Source: Xestospongia bergquistia
Lineage: Eukaryota > Porifera > Demospongiae > Haplosclerida > Petrosiidae
Assembly: GCA_963965975.1 (NCBI GenBank)
Contig: OZ014421.1
Span: 1,431,001 to 1,495,000, forward strand
DNA: 64,000 nt
Direction: 5' to 3'
Position 1 is the first letter of the stretch. Each line of letters opens with the position of its first letter. Below are positions 25,310 to 40,268 of this stretch, piece after piece. Both the position numbers and the translations under genes were made by a program. The notes under the pieces were generated by a model, which was not told where the DNA came from, searched no databases, and saw nothing but the letters and a program-made list of their open reading frames with translations.

Positions 25310-25779
25310 AACTGCGCTGGAATTTTTATCATTTCATGTCCAAGTTAGTTTGTAATAAAGATGTTGTCCTTGTTGCTGTGAAACTAACTATGGTCTACAC
25401 TACAATGACTACCTCATCTCTACAGAAACCTTCTCTCTCACTTACAGAGTCAGTTTTAAGACAATCCTTTGAGGTCTCTTACTTGGTCGTCCATTAGGAG
25501 TCAGTGAACACAATCTATCTCTAAAGAACTGATGCTCTGCCCCACCTAATTAAGACCACACCCTAGACATTTTTAACTCTTTATGTACTGTGTGGTGTGG
25601 TAGCCTACTCCTGGCTATTGTGAACTGGTAAGTACATTGTTTATACAATAGTATAATTGGTAATGTATTTAATAAAATATTAATAAATTGTATCTAATAA
25701 TGAACTGTATACAAATCTATTCTACAAAATTTAAACATTCTTTTCTAGTTAATAAAAGTTCCAGTTGTAGTCATTACTC

Positions 25780-26189
25780 ATGGACAAGACAACCTCACCT
25801 CTGTCTGTGACATATCTCTCACCTCCAGTAGGTCCTGTTACTAGAGGTGTTGTCCCAAGACAGTCTAGTCCACGAACTACTAGCTCATTGGTGAGTGATG
25901 ATGTCATTGTCATGTGACCTTTATTCTCTCCTGTATAGCTACCTACCTCTAACACAGTACAGGATAAGATGACAAGTTTGAGAGAAGAGAACACAAAGTT
26001 AGTATCACAAGGACAGTGTCTTGTCTCTGAACTAGAAAGCACTTCACATCATGCTAAGGTATTTAATTAACTCTTAATCATAGGGGTTAGTGTTATTATC
26101 CTTGTCATTAGATTCACAGTTTAGAGAGTCGATTTAAGAAGTATTACATCAGTCAGCAGAAATTCAAAGAAGCACCAGTACTTACCTGA
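25780..26189 (+). CDS. U4 coiled-coil gene, short form (94 aa), intact
   Basis: Three exons: 25780-25890, 25963-26058, 26112-26189; total 94 codons plus stop. Starts MDKTTSPLSV, then DKMTSLREENTKLVSQ (helical, heptad-like), and ends KEAPVLT. A 15-base in-frame deletion shortens exon 2 compared with the other copies. It equals the long U6 gene with exons 3-9 removed. Function unknown; the basic N-terminus (VPRQSSPRTT) and short coiled coil could be an adaptor fragment. Splice sites and frame are clean, but whether it is translated is unknown. Confidence 0.55.
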
Positions 26190-26233
26190 GCAGGGCCAAG
26201 TCTTCTCTCTCTCTCTCTCTCTCTCTCATACAG

Positions 26234-27361
<1,128 letters not shown>

Positions 27362-27654
27362 GAACATATTATAGCATTAATATTTTATGTATCATTAACT
27401 GTATACTGTATTAACACACACTAATACATCTGAATGGAATAAATTATAATAAATAAAATAACTTGTATAGTCTAAGATTACTTGTTTTATGATGGAACTT
27501 GTAAGTAGAGAGTTGTCCTCAATTATAATAACTGAGAATTCATTATTAAGGGCGTGTCTAATTTAAAAGAAAAGCTGGCTACATCTAGATCAGGTTTGAC
27601 TACATTATTATAATAGTTATCTATTGTTATGTGTGTGTGTGTCATGTTCTACAG

Positions 27655-30600
27655 ATTATTATGTACCTACAAAGAGGTATGATCACTCCACACATATAGT
27701 GGGTGACTACCTCTACATGTGGGGTGGTAATATAGATGGTCTCCCTAGAGTACATGATAATGAAGTCAAACAGAAGATGACCTCTGTTATTGAGGTATTT
27801 CACTTACCAACTGGTAGATGGGAACAACGACCTACTAATGGAAAACCTCCACTGGGTGTCTGTGGCTATGCCTCCACTGTTATCAGTAACAGGATCTACT
27901 ATTTTGGAGGCTATTGTAATCATTACCAGTGTTGTCACAATAGTGTCAATTCATTAATAACAGATTCACTTACATGGAATGAACTGTTCCCAACTAATCC
28001 AAGTATAGGTCCAATGATGAAGTCACTCTGTGGGATGATATCACTTACATTCAATAAAGTGGATTATCTACTGGTAGTTGGTGGTATTGGTCCACGTCCT
28101 ACCTCTCCACAACCTGGTACTCAGTATAGTAATGTTTGTACTAATGAACACCACTATTATCAGTTATCCAGTGGTAAGAAGATCAATATATCATGTTATT
28201 AATACATTATATATCAAGTACAATTTTATAACTGTTTGTATTTCAGGTCAATGGATAATACCAGAAATTACTGGAGAATGTCCACCTTGTCATAGCTTCA
28301 CTCTTACATCACTACCTAATAACAGAGCTCTGTTATTTGGTGGTAAGACTCCTAATGGTGATATTAACACTGTGTATATTGCTCAGTGTACAAAGACTGC
28401 AGTGGTGAGTACAATATGTATTAAGTTAAAGTATTTAGTTACTGTATAAGATTGTGGAGTAATCAAGTTTAAAGTTTGATATTGTTAAATGAACTAAATT
28501 TATAGTATATAATGTCTTTATATTATTATTAGGAACTGTTTTATTAATAAACAAGTGATTTATTGTTTGTTAATATTTCTTTAATCAACTTAGAGGTTAT
28601 ATTGATAACTGAAACATTCCTTTAGTCAACTATATAGTGATATCATATTTCATTGACTAAATGTCACTCTTGAATAGTAGCCTCCCTTTTTGTATATCAA
28701 TGAAATTGATGATGAGCTTGAATAAATGATACAATGACTGCTTAACAAAATTGTCTATTGATAATTTATAATTGATTATTAATATTAATATTATATATAT
28801 AATAATAATATGTATAATATTATATTAATTAATATTAAGTTGTTCTGTTAAGTGAAAAACATAAAAAAAGATATTTTTTATTTTTTAAAAATGTTTATTC
28901 AGTCAGGAAATAACTGTAGTTTCATAAAGTCCTTAAACAAATGAGTTCACAATGAGGTAATGTTTGTTTAAAATTTCTGTCAACGTTTGATCTATCATTT
29001 ACTAACTGATACACAAAGTTTAAAGCTATTGTTTATCAGGAATGTTCAGAATCACTTCTAACTCTAGAAACTTTAATAATTCACAATTATATTTTAAATA
29101 GTGACCTCAAATAGTAAATTTCCCTATTGTTGTTCAATATTAAAATAGATGTCCCAGGTCTTATTAAAGGAAATATTGTAACTAAATTAAAATCCACATA
29201 AACTATAAAATGAACAATATTCTTAAACATTTCCCAGTATACAGTATTAATTACTGCTATGTTAATTGTATAATATGTTAACTTGAATATTATCTACCCA
29301 GCACTGGGAGAAGATAAGTGAACCACTTCACAAAGCAGTGAATTGGCCTCAGAGAAGACATGGCCATGCTACTACTATTATCAGTGACCTACATGTGATG
29401 ATGATGGTGGGTGGACATCCTACAGCTGACAGCTGGTTATTTAACATTGATACAAAGACATGGACAAAGGTTAGTTACTAGTTATCATGTGACCTAACAC
29501 TAACACAAAGTGAGTTAATGTCTATGATCTACAATATGAGGAGATATAATAAAGTGTGACTATTTGAACTTTGACCTCTGAAAATAACCCTCATCTATAG
29601 AAAATTTATAATTAATAATAGTTATTGTTTTTATGACCTGGTTTTATACCTGTAGTCCTGACACTATAGTATGTTAACATTTATGACAGTATAGTCTATT
29701 GATATATCTGATTTGTTTATAGTTATAATTCAGTTATTAAAGACTGTACATAAGTACTTATGTTCATGTTTTAAAGTATTGTAACATGTCAACTCTTAGA
29801 CTACCAGTTCATACAAAGTTATAGTCTGTTACTAGAGTACATGTATCCACTGATGTTACATGTATAATGACTAGTTTTGTAGTAATATCATAACATCATT
29901 ATTATAATGTCATATAGTACACTATATTCCATCTTATAGCTCAATATACCAGAGTCAGTGACTAAGAGACTTGGCCACTCCCTCTCATTATGGAATGTGT
30001 CACCTACCACTGTATGGGTAGTACAATTTGGAGGATTTGAAAATTTTGATAATCTTAATGATACTACAGTGATAGAACTTAGTAAGTACTGTCTATTGAT
30101 GATAGTATTTGTTATATAGTACACACACACATTATCAGTATTATCACAGTATGATATAGGAGTATTGACACATTAACTGTTTATATTACAAACTAGTCTC
30201 ATAACTCAATACTATTGTAACATACTATATCTCTCACTGTAGTATGTAATGATGACCAGTGGACTGTAGGAGATGTAATAACTAACCTGACATCTACTGA
30301 AGAATATCAACTTAAGCTACGACAGAAGAGACATGGACAACCTCAACTTACTGTCCAATCTCCTACACGTCTTCAACCTTCATCTTCATCATGTCAAGAA
30401 TTACAAGAGAAAGATAGAGAACTTCAACGTTTAACACGACAACTTGAAGTTACCAACAAAGAGCTACAAGATACCAAACAACAGCAGATAGATATGACAA
30501 GAGCTCTTCAAGAGGACCTTCAAAGAAAAGAAAGACAACTACATCAAGAACGTCAAGAGAAACAACAAACTCAACAACAGCTACAAGATAGTCAAGAGAG

Positions 30601-31540
30601 AGAAAGAGTACTACGTCAAGAGTGTGATGATCTTCACCAAGAACATGATGATTATCGTCAACAACATGATAATATTGAACAAGGTCTTCGTCAACAACTC
30701 CAACAGTCAACTACTGCTCTTCAACAAACACGTCAAGCTAATGCCACTCTACAACAACAAGTTCAACAGTTACAAAAACAGTCTCACTGGGTAGTGAGGA
30801 AGGAGGAGATTGAGATGACTGACAAAGTTCTTGGGAAAGGAGGTTGGGGAGAAGTCAAGGTGGCCAAATTTCATGGCCTTAGAGTAGCTGCCAAATGTCT
30901 TCATGAAGTTATTCTGTCACCATATAACATATCAGTTTTTACAAGAGAAATGGAGATTGCTGCTCGAGTACGTCATCCCAATCTCCTTCAGTTCATAGGA
31001 GCCACTCGAGTGGGTACTCCTATCATCCTCTCAGAACTAATGCCAACTAGTCTTCGCAAAGAGCTAGAAACTGGTCCTCTACCCTATCATGCTGTTTTAG
31101 CTATCAGTCAAGATATAGCCTGTGGTCTCAACTATCTCCACCTCTTTAAACCAGACCCTATACTACATAGAGATGTCAGCACTGCTAATGTCCTTCTTCA
31201 ACAAATTAGTGGTGGGTGGAGAGCCAAGGTATCAGACTATGGTTCAGCTAATCTTCAACCAATGATTGGTCGTACAGTCAATCCAGGTAATCCAGTTTAT
31301 TCTGCTCCAGAAGCTGGTGTACCAAAAGACCATTCTCCTGCAATGGATGTTTACAGTTATGGTGTTGTCTTGATTGAAATGATGATTTGTCTTATTCCTG
31401 AGGTAGCTCAGAGACAACTTCATATTAACAGTATTAGACGACCGACATTTAAAGCTCTTATTGAACGATGTTTGAAAGAGAATCGTAGAGAACGTCCGAC
31501 AATGTCAGAGATCCTAACAGACTTCAATGAAACCATTTAA
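27655..31540 (+). CDS. U4 kelch propeller-coiled coil-TKL kinase
   Basis: Exons 27655-28173, 28247-28404, 29302-29469, 29940-30081, 30243-31540; in phase, about 761 codons. Variable residues: blade 1 YD, blade 2 CG, blade 3 L, blade 4 HS (and one codon fewer, PPC instead of PPPC), blade 5 HG with loop MVGGHPTAD, blade 6 LGH with loop GGFENFDN. The blade 3 loop is five codons shorter than usual. The coiled coil is shortened (about 30300-30780). Kinase motifs GKGGWGEV, VAAKCL, HRDVSTANVLL, DYG and SAPEA are present. The candidate first exon is near 27491. Confidence 0.85.
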
Positions 31541-31810
31541 TAGTATACTAGTGTGTGTTATAATTTTAGTAGTAAGGTTATTATAATAGTTAGTTTAGTT
31601 ATTGTACTATGTGTGATTATTATAATAATATTACCATATATGGACATTTTGCAGAGAAGTGAATGTATAAATTATAACTGACATTTCTGTCCTTTCACTT
31701 AGAGAAGACAATGCTAGACTATATATAGAGAGAGAGTGTTCATAGAGAAAGTTTTATCTCAAATGTTGACTGACATACAGTTATATTAACAATATAAAAT
31801 ATAATGTTAT

Positions 31811-32850
31811 TTATATAGTATATGCTGGACTTCTTAATGTACAGATGTCTATATTAGGATGATAGTGAGCTGGTCCTGGAGTAGATTCTATTAAATAGAA
31901 CATTAATATTATAGTTGTTAAAGATAATGCTGACTTGATCTTTTGTTGTGAGATGGTAAATGTGATATAGTGTAAGAAGGATGTCAGTGTAATATTAGTG
32001 GCCTCTAGTGTGTTATAACTGTTAGGAGCTGGTTGAATAGTTGAGCCTATTAGAAGATATAAGATCATACTTAAATGGAACATCTCTATAATGGACACTA
32101 TGGAAGTCTAGTGTGACAGTCTGAACCTTAAGCCACATACTTAATGTTTAAGGTTTAGTGATAGGATCAGTATTAAAATATGGTGATCTTAGACTGTCAC
32201 ACTGTACTTCTTTAGGACAATGTCATTAGTAGAGGTGTGTCCTCAATATAAAGGTCATTATAGTATTATTAGTATGGGCCTAGAACAAGTGTCCTGAACT
32301 TCAGACTTATAATTTATTCCAATTTTTATTACCAAGAGGTAGAGTTGTTTTAATTCTCATAGAATAAGATGGTGCTGTCCTTGTAGTTAAAGATTGACGT
32401 CCAATTATATGAGGTATATTATAGGAACATGGAGTAGTATTCTAAAATTAAATAGATTTAATAAAATTATAAACAAAATTATATAAAATTACTTGTTCTC
32501 TGTCCTGATTAGTTTGATAAATCCATAAATTTGTGGTCGTAATTGGAGGGGGTTTACCTGTTACCATGACAACATTATCACTTTAAACATAGTAATAAAG
32601 GACATACTGTTAATATGATGGGTTGATATCCAACATAATGGACCTTTACTACTTAAAGAAGATGGTCAGACATCATAGGTACAGGGAGAAGGTGTCGCTA
32701 TTTGTTCCAGAGAAAGAGGTGGCCGTGAGACCAAGCATTGTCTTAAACCTGAAATTATAATCCTCTCAAGACTTTTCACTATATTACTTACCAATACAAT
32801 GAGATGTCTTTGGTTTTTCAATAGTATAAAAAGTGGAGGAGTTGAGGTTA
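31811..32850 (-). pseudogene. U4 ODF3/SHIPPO-repeat gene remnant (best-resolved copy)
   Basis: Minus-strand exons, 5' to 3': 32850-32792 (FYTIEKPKTSH), 32748-32608 (ATPSPCTYDV), 32557-32493 (PPITTTNLWIYQ), 32441-32333 (NTTPCSYNIPHIIG, then TAPSYSMRIK), 32046-31935 (QPAPNSYN, YPSYTI), 31887-31811 (STPGPAHYHPN, RSPAYTI, stop). All five introns have GT-AG ends and their phases match, which is hard to get by chance. The repeated PGP-x-Y and AP-x-Y-S-M pattern is the SHIPPO repeat of ODF3/CIMAP axonemal proteins. Lesions: a TGA after CTYDV and a 5-base deletion in the fifth exon near 31981. No initiator exon found. Family call moderate; gene structure fairly firm. Confidence 0.6.
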
Positions 32851-32969
32851 CTATAGAGAATATTATTAACAATGATCTAATTAATTGAATCTATTAATTT
32901 TACTGCTAATAAATAAAAGCGCGAATTGTTGTTATTTAAAGATTGCTAGTGGACAAATAGTCGAATCTG

Positions 32970-32997
32970 ATTGGTCGAGGGCTTGAAGTATATAAAG
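32970..32997 (+). promoter_or_regulatory. U5 promoter: inverted CCAAT box and TATA box
   Basis: ATTGG at 32970-32974 and TATATAAAG at 32989-32997. The leader intron donor (GTAAGT after GTGAACTG) is deleted in this unit near 33325, so the 5' UTR intron could not be spliced normally. Confidence 0.65.
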
Positions 32998-33465
32998 AAC
33001 TGCGCTGGAATTTTTATCATTTCTTGTCCAAGTTAGTTTGTAATAAAGATGTTGTCCTTGTTGTTGTGAAACTAACTATGGTCTACACTACAATGACTAC
33101 CTCATCTTTACACAAACTTTCTTGCTCACTTACCGAGTCAGTTTTAAGACAATCCTTTGAGGTCTCTTAGCTGGTCGTCCATTAGGAGTCAGTGAACACA
33201 ATCTATCTCTAAAGAACTGATGCTCTTCCATTTCAGCCCCACCTAACTAAGACCACACCCCTAGATATTTTTAACTCTTTATGTACTGTGTGGTGTGGTA
33301 GCCTACTCCTGGCTATTGTGAACTGTTTATACAATACTATAATTGGTAATGTATTTAATAAAATATTAATAAATTGTATCTAATAATGAACTGTATACAA
33401 ATCTATTCTATAAAATTTAAATATTCTTTTCTAGTTAATAAAAGTTCCAGTTGTAGTCATTATTC

Positions 33466-33895
33466 ATGGACAAGACCACCTCACCTCTGTCTGTGACATA
33501 CCTCTCACCTCCAGTAGGTTGTCACTAGAGGTGTTGTCCCAAGACAGTCTAGTCCACGAACTACTAGCTCATTGGTGAGTGATGATGTCATTGTCATGTG
33601 ACCTATATTCTCTCCTATATAGCTAGCTACCTACCTCTAACACAGTACAGGATAAGATGACAAGTTTGAGAGAAGAGAACACAAAGTTAGTATCACAAGG
33701 ACAGCATCTTGTCTCTGAACTAGAAAGCACTTCACATCAACTAGAATTAGCTAATGCTAAGGTATTTATTTAACTTTTAATCATAGGGGTTGTTGTTATT
33801 ATCCTCATCATTAGATTCACAGTTTAGAGAGTCGACTTAAGAAGTATTACATCAGTCAGCAGAAATTCAAAGAAGAAGCGCCAGTATTTACCTGA
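33466..33895 (+). pseudogene. U5 coiled-coil gene, short form, frameshifted
   Basis: ATG at 33466, exon 2 33651-33761, last exon 33815-33895. A two-base deletion in exon 1 (CCAGTAGGTTGTCAC where others have GGTCCTGTCAC) brings a stop (TAG) after about 20 codons. Otherwise the same short three-exon form as U4. Confidence 0.65.
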
Positions 33896-33939
33896 GCAGG
33901 GCCAAGTCTTAGAGAAGAAACTATTTAAAAAGAGTAGTC

Positions 33940-34116
33940 ATGTCTATAGATGATTATACAAAGATTGAAAAGATTGGAGGAAGGACTTATGGTGTCGTTT
34001 ACAAGGTAAGTCTTCTTTCACGCTATATTTCTTACTCGTTGTAAAGGCTAGACATAAAGCTACTGGTAAGTTTGTGGCCTTGAAGAAAATACATCTTGAG
34101 AGTGAGGAAGAAGGTG

Positions 34117-34155
<39 letters not shown>

Positions 34156-34292
34156 GTGCAGATGAACATATGACCAATCTACAATGACCATACATTATAG
34201 TAGTTATATTTATTGTTCTATTATTAAACTGGCTGACTTTGGACTTGGATGAGCCTATGCACACCCATGAAGTCTCTCTCTCTCTGTGCCTT

Positions 34293-34344
<52 letters not shown>

Positions 34345-34905
34345 CCTCTCTCTCTCTCACACACGCACTGACCCATTTTTAAATTCCACATAGAGTAACA
34401 CTGTGATACAGGGCCCCTGAAGTCTTACTTGGTTCAGCACGATATTCTTGTCCCATTGATGTATGGAGTATAGCTTGTATATTTGCTGAAATGTCTAATA
34501 AAAAACCTCTGTTTCAAGGAGACTCCGAAATTGATCAACTCTTCTGAATTTTCAGGTTTATTAAACAGGTTTTATAAACTGGTTTAACTAGTTCCACTGT
34601 AGGATTTGGGACACACCTAATGATACAACATGGCCTAATGTAACTGAACTACCAAATTTTAAACCAAATTTTCCTAAATGGATTGGAAAGACAATAAAAC
34701 AAGTTTGTCCTCGACTTGATGTAGCAGGTTGTGACCTGTTAATGGTAAGTTATTGTTCAATGATCCTTTTTAATTCTAGTGTCTTTAATATCAGCAAATG
34801 TTGGTTTATAATCCTGGGAAGAGAATGTCAGCAAAGACTCCTATACAACATCCTTATTTCAGTGATTTAGACAAGTCAGGTCTACCAGATACAGTACAGT
34901 CTTAA
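33940..34905 (+). pseudogene. U5 CDK1-like pseudogene
   Basis: Exon 1 33940-34005 (GGRTYG loop), exon 2 from 34047 cut by a (CT)n tract at about 34119, exon 3 deleted, only the end of exon 4 left (LADFGLG then TGA), exon 5 near 34395 with Trp changed to TGA, altered exon 6, exon 7 ending at TAA 34903-34905. It lacks PSTAIRE and the catalytic loop. It shares the exon 4 deletion breakpoint with U1 and U7. Confidence 0.85.
34273..34362. repeat. (CT)n microsatellite intron
   Basis: CT tract between the end of CDK1 exon 4 and exon 5. A second short CT tract lies at about 34119-34151, fused into exon 2. Confidence 0.9.
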
Positions 34906-35200
34906 GAACATATTATAACATTAATATTTTATGTATCATTAACTGTATACTGTATTAACACACACTAATACATCTGAATGGAATAAATTGTAATAAATAA
35001 AATGACTTGTATAATCTAAGATAACTTGTTTTATGATGGAACTTGTAAGTAGAGAGTTGTCCTCAATTATAATAACTGAGAGCTCATTATTAAGGGCGTG
35101 TCTAATTTTAATGAAAAGCTGGCTACGTCTAGATCAGGTTTGACTACATTATTATAATAGTTATCTATTGTTATGTGCGTGTGTGTGTCATGTTCTACAG

Positions 35201-38200
35201 ATTATTATGTACCTACAAAGAGGTCATATCACTCCACACATATTGTGGGTGGCTACCTCTACATGTGGGGTGGTAATATAGATGGTCTCCCTAAGGTACA
35301 TGATAATGAAGTCAAACAGAGGATGACCTCTGTTATTGAGGTATTTCACTTACTAACTGGTAGATGGGAACAACGACCTACTATTGGAAAACCTCCACTG
35401 GGTGTCTATGACTATGCCTCTATTGTTATCAGTAACAGGATCTACTATTTTGGAGGACGTTGTAATCACGACCAGTGTCGTCACAATAGTGTCAACTCAT
35501 TAACAACAGATTCACTTACATGGAATGAACTGTTCCCAACTAATCCAAGTATGGGTCCAATGATGAAGTCACACTGTGGGATGATATCACTTACATTCAA
35601 TAAAGTGGATTATCTACTGGTAGTTGGTGGTATTGGTCCACGTCCCACCTCTCTACAACCTGGTGCTCAGTATAGTGATGATTACGGCAATAATGTTTGT
35701 ACTAATGAACACCACTATTATCAGTTATCCAGTGGTAAGAAGATCAATATATCATGTTATTAATACATTATATATCACGTACAATTTTATAACTGTTTGT
35801 ATTTCAGGTCAGTGGATAATACCAGATATTATTGGAGAATGTCCACCTCCTTGTGATAGGTTCACTCTTACATCACTACCTAATAACAGAGCTCTGTTAT
35901 TTGGTGGTGATACACCTAATGGTCCTATTAACACTGTGTATATTGCTCAGTGTACAAAGACTGCAGTGGTGAGTACAATATGTATTAAGTTAAAGTATTT
36001 AGTTACTGTATAATGTTGTGGAGTAATCAAGTTTAAAGTTTGATATTATTAAATGAACTAAATTTATAGCATATAATGTCTTTATATTATATATTTCATT
36101 GACTAAATGTCACTCTTGAATAGTAGCCTCCCTTTTTGTATATCAGTGAAATTGATGATGAGCTTGAATAAATGATACAATGACTGCTTAACAAAATTGT
36201 CTATTGATAATTTATAATTGATTATTAATATTAATATTATATATATAATAATAATATGTATAATATTATATTAATTAATATTAAGTTGTTCTGTTAAGTG
36301 AAAAACACAAAAAAAGATAATTTTTATTTTTTAAAAATGTTTATTCAGTCAGGAAATAACTGTAGTTTTATAAAGTCCTTAAACAAATGAGTTCACAATG
36401 AGATAATATTAATTTTGTTTAATTTCTGTCAATGCTTGATCTATCATTTACTAACTGATACACAAAGTTTAAAGCTATTTTATCAGGAATGTTCAGAATC
36501 ACTTCTAACTCTAGAAACTTTAATAATTCACAATTATATTTTAAATAGTGACCTCAAATAGTAAATTTCCCTATTGTTGTTCAATATTAAAATAGATGTC
36601 CCAGGTCTTATTAAAGGAAATATTGTAACTAAATTAAAATCCATATAAACTATAAAATGAACAATATTCTTAAACATTTCCCAGTATACAGTATTAATTA
36701 CTGCTATGTTAATTGTATAATATGTTAGCTTGAATATTATCTACCCAGCACTGGGAGAAGATAAATGAACCACTTCACAAATTAGTGAATTGGCCTCAGA
36801 GAAGATGGGGTCATGCCACCACTATTATCAGTGACCTACATGTGATGATCGTGGGTGGATATGGTACATTTGACTGCTGGTTATTTAACATTTATACAAA
36901 GACATGGACAAAGGTTAGTTACTAGTTATCATGTGACCTAACACTAACACATAGTGAGTTAATGTCTATGATCTACAATATGAGGAGATATAATAAAATG
37001 TGACTATTTGAACTTTGACCTCTGAAAATAACTCTCAATAGACAATTTATAATTAATAATAGTTATTGTTTTTATGAACTGGTTTTATACCTGTAGTCCT
37101 GACACTATAGTATGTTAACATTTATGATAGTATAGTCTATTGATATATCTGATTTGTTTATAGTTATAATTCAGTTATTAGAGACTATACATAAGTACTT
37201 ATGCTCATATTTTAAAGTATTGTAACATGTCAACTCTACCAGTTCATACAAAGTTATAGTCTGTTACTAGAGTACATGTATCCACTGATGTTACATGTAT
37301 AATGACTAGTTTTGTAGTAATATCATAACATCATTATTATAATGTCATATAGTACACTATATTCCATCTTATAGCTCAATATACCAGAGTCAGTGACTAT
37401 GAGATATGGCCACTCCCTCTCATTATGGAATGTGTCACCTACCACTGTGTGGGTAGTACAATTTGGAGGATGCTTTGGTGTCAATAATGCTACAGTGATA
37501 GAACTTAGTAAGTACTGTCTATTGATGATAGTATTTGTTATATAGTACACACACACATTATCAGTATTATAACAGTATGATATAGGAGTATTGACACACT
37601 AACTGTTTATATTACAAACTAGTCTCATAACTATTGTAACATACTATATCTCTCACTGTAGTATGTAATGATGACCAGTGGACTGTAGGAGATGTAATAA
37701 CTAACCTGACATCTACTGAAGAATATCAACTTAAGCTACAACAGAAGAGACATGGACAATCTCAACTTACTGTCCAATCTCCTACACGTCTTCAACCTTC
37801 ATCTTCATCACGTCAAGAATTACAAGAGAAAGATAGAGAAATACAACGTTTAACAAAACAACTTGAAGTTACCAACAAAGAGCTACAAGATACCAAACAA
37901 CAGCAGATAGATATCACAAGAGCTCTTCAAGAGGACCTTGAAACAAAAGAAAGACAACTACATCAACTACATCAAGAACTTCAAGAGAAACAACAAACTC
38001 AAGCTATACTTCAACAAGAGTTACAGGATAGTCAAGAGAGAGAAAGAGTACTATGTCAAGAACGTGATAATTTTCGTCAACAATTACAGGGCTCAACCTC
38101 TGCTCATCAACAATCACGTCAAGCTAATGCCACTCTTCAACAACAAGTTCAACAGTTACAAGAACAGTCTCACTGGGTAGTGAGGAAGGAGGAGATTGAG

Positions 38201-38917
38201 ATAACTGAGGAGGTTCTTGGGAAAGGAGGTTGGGGAGAAGTCAAGGTTGCTAAATTTCGTGGCCTTAGAGTAGCTGCCAAATGTCTTTATGAAGTTATCC
38301 TGTCACCGTATAACATATCAGTTTTTACAAGAGAAATGGAGGTTGCTGCTCGAGTACGTCATCCTAATCTCCTTCAGTTCATAGGAGCCACTAAAGTTGG
38401 TAGCCCTATCATCCTCTCAGAACTAATGCCAACTAGTCTTCGCAAAAAGCTAGAAGCTGGTCCTCTACTCTATCATGCTGTTCTGACTATCAGTCAAGAT
38501 ATAGCCTGTGGTCTCAACTATCTCCACCTCTTTAAACCAGACCCTATACTACATAGAGATGTCAGCACTGCTAACGTTCTTCTCACATATGGGCAGTTTG
38601 GGTGGAGAGCCAAGGTATCAGACTATGGTTCAGCTAATCTTCAACCAATGATTGGTCATACAGTCAATCCAGGTAATCCAGTTTATTCTGCTCCAGAAGC
38701 TAGTGTACCAAGAGACCATTCTCCTGCAATGGATGTTTACAGTTATGGTGTTGTCTTGATTGAAATGATGATCTGTCGTATTCCTGAGGTAGCTCAGAGA
38801 CAACTTCATATTAACAGTATTAGACGACCGACATTTAAAGCTCTTATTGAACGATGTTTGAAAGAGAATCGTAGAGAACGTCCGACAATGTCAGAGATCC
38901 TAACATACTTCAATTAA
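35201..38917 (+). CDS. U5 kelch propeller-coiled coil-TKL kinase
   Basis: Exons 35201-35734, 35808-35968, 36749-36913, 37375-37507, 37662-38917; in phase, about 749 codons. Variable residues: blade 1 SY, blade 2 YD, blade 3 H, blade 4 DR, blade 5 WG with GGYGTFDCW, blade 6 YGH with a loop two codons shorter (GGCFGVNN). The coiled coil carries Ile where others have Met (codon at 37913), which only matters if that Met were a start. Kinase motifs are intact. The stop falls three codons earlier than in the other units (TAA in place of GAA). The large B-C intron lacks about 150 bp found elsewhere. The candidate first exon is near 35034. Confidence 0.85.
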
Positions 38918-39196
38918 ACCATTTAATAGTATACTAGTGTGTGTTATAATTTTAGTAGTAAGGTTATTATAATAGTTAGTTTAGTTATTGTACTAAGTGT
39001 GATTATTATAATAATATTACCATATATGGACATTTTGCAGAGAAGTGAATGCATGAATTATAACTGGCATTTCTGCCCTTTCACTTAGAGAAGACAATAC
39101 TAGACTATATATATAGAGAGAATGTTCATAGAGAAAGTTTTATCGCAAATGTTGACTGACATACAGTTATATTAACAATATAAAATATAATGTTAT

Positions 39197-40121
39197 TTAT
39201 ATAGTATATGCTGGACTTCTTAATGTACAGATGTCTATATTACGATGATAGTGAGCTGGTCCTGGAGTAGATTCTGTTAAATAGAACATTAATATTATAG
39301 TTGTTAAAGATAATGCTGACTTGATCTTTTGTTGTGAGATGGTAAATGTGATATAGTGCAAGAAGGAGAAGATGTCAGTGTAATATTAGTGGCTTCTAGT
39401 GTGTTATAACTGTTAGGAGCTGGTTGAATAGTTGAGCCTATTAGAAGATATAAGATCATACTTAAATGGAACATCTCTATAATGGACACTATGGAAGTCT
39501 AGTGTGACAGTCTGAACCTTAAGCCACATACTTAATGTTTAAGGTTTAGTGATAGGATCAGTATTAAAATATGGTGATCTCAGATTGTCACACTGTACTT
39601 CTTTAGGACAATGTCATTAGTAGAGGTGTGTCCTCAATATAAAGGTCATTAAAGTATTATTAGTATGGGCCTAGAACAAGTGTCCTGAACTTCAGACTTA
39701 TAATTTATTCCAATTTTTATTACCAAGAGGTAGAGTTGTTTTAATTCTCATGGAATAAGATGGTGCTGTCCTTGTAGTTAAAGATTGACGTCCAATTATA
39801 TGAGGTATATTATAGGAACATGGAGTAGTATTTTAAAATTAAATAGATTTAATAAAATTATAAAGTAAATTATATAAAAGTTACTTGTTCCCTGTCCTGA
39901 TTAGTTTGATGAATCCATAAATTTGTGGTCGTAATTGGAGGGGGTTTACCTGTTACCATGACAACATTATCAATTTAAACATAGTAATAAAGGACATACT
40001 GTTAATATGATGGGTTGATATATAATTATAATCCTCTCAAGACTTTTCACTATATTACTTACCAATACAATGAGATGTCTTTGGTTTTTCAATAGTATAA
40101 AAAGTGGAGGAGTTGAGGTTA
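39197..40121 (-). pseudogene. U5 ODF3/SHIPPO-repeat gene remnant
   Basis: Minus-strand SHIPPO exons with stop at 39197-39199. The exon carrying ATPSPCTYDV is deleted (junction near 40022), and the acceptor before the NTTPCSYN exon is AA instead of AG. Non-functional. Confidence 0.5.
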
Positions 40122-40240
40122 CTATAGAGAATATTATTAACAATGATCTAATTAATTGAATCTATTAATTTTACTGCTAATAAATAAAAGCGCGAATTGT
40201 TGTTATTTAAAGATTGCTAGTGGACAAATAGTCAAATCTG

Positions 40241-40268
40241 ATTGGTCGAGGGCTTGAAGTATGTAAAG
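40241..40268 (+). promoter_or_regulatory. U6 promoter with altered TATA box
   Basis: ATTGG at 40241-40245; the TATA box reads TATGTAAAG at 40260-40268 where other units have TATATAAAG. It precedes the only intact long coiled-coil gene. The one-base change probably weakens TBP binding, but this is inferred from the consensus. Confidence 0.6.
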
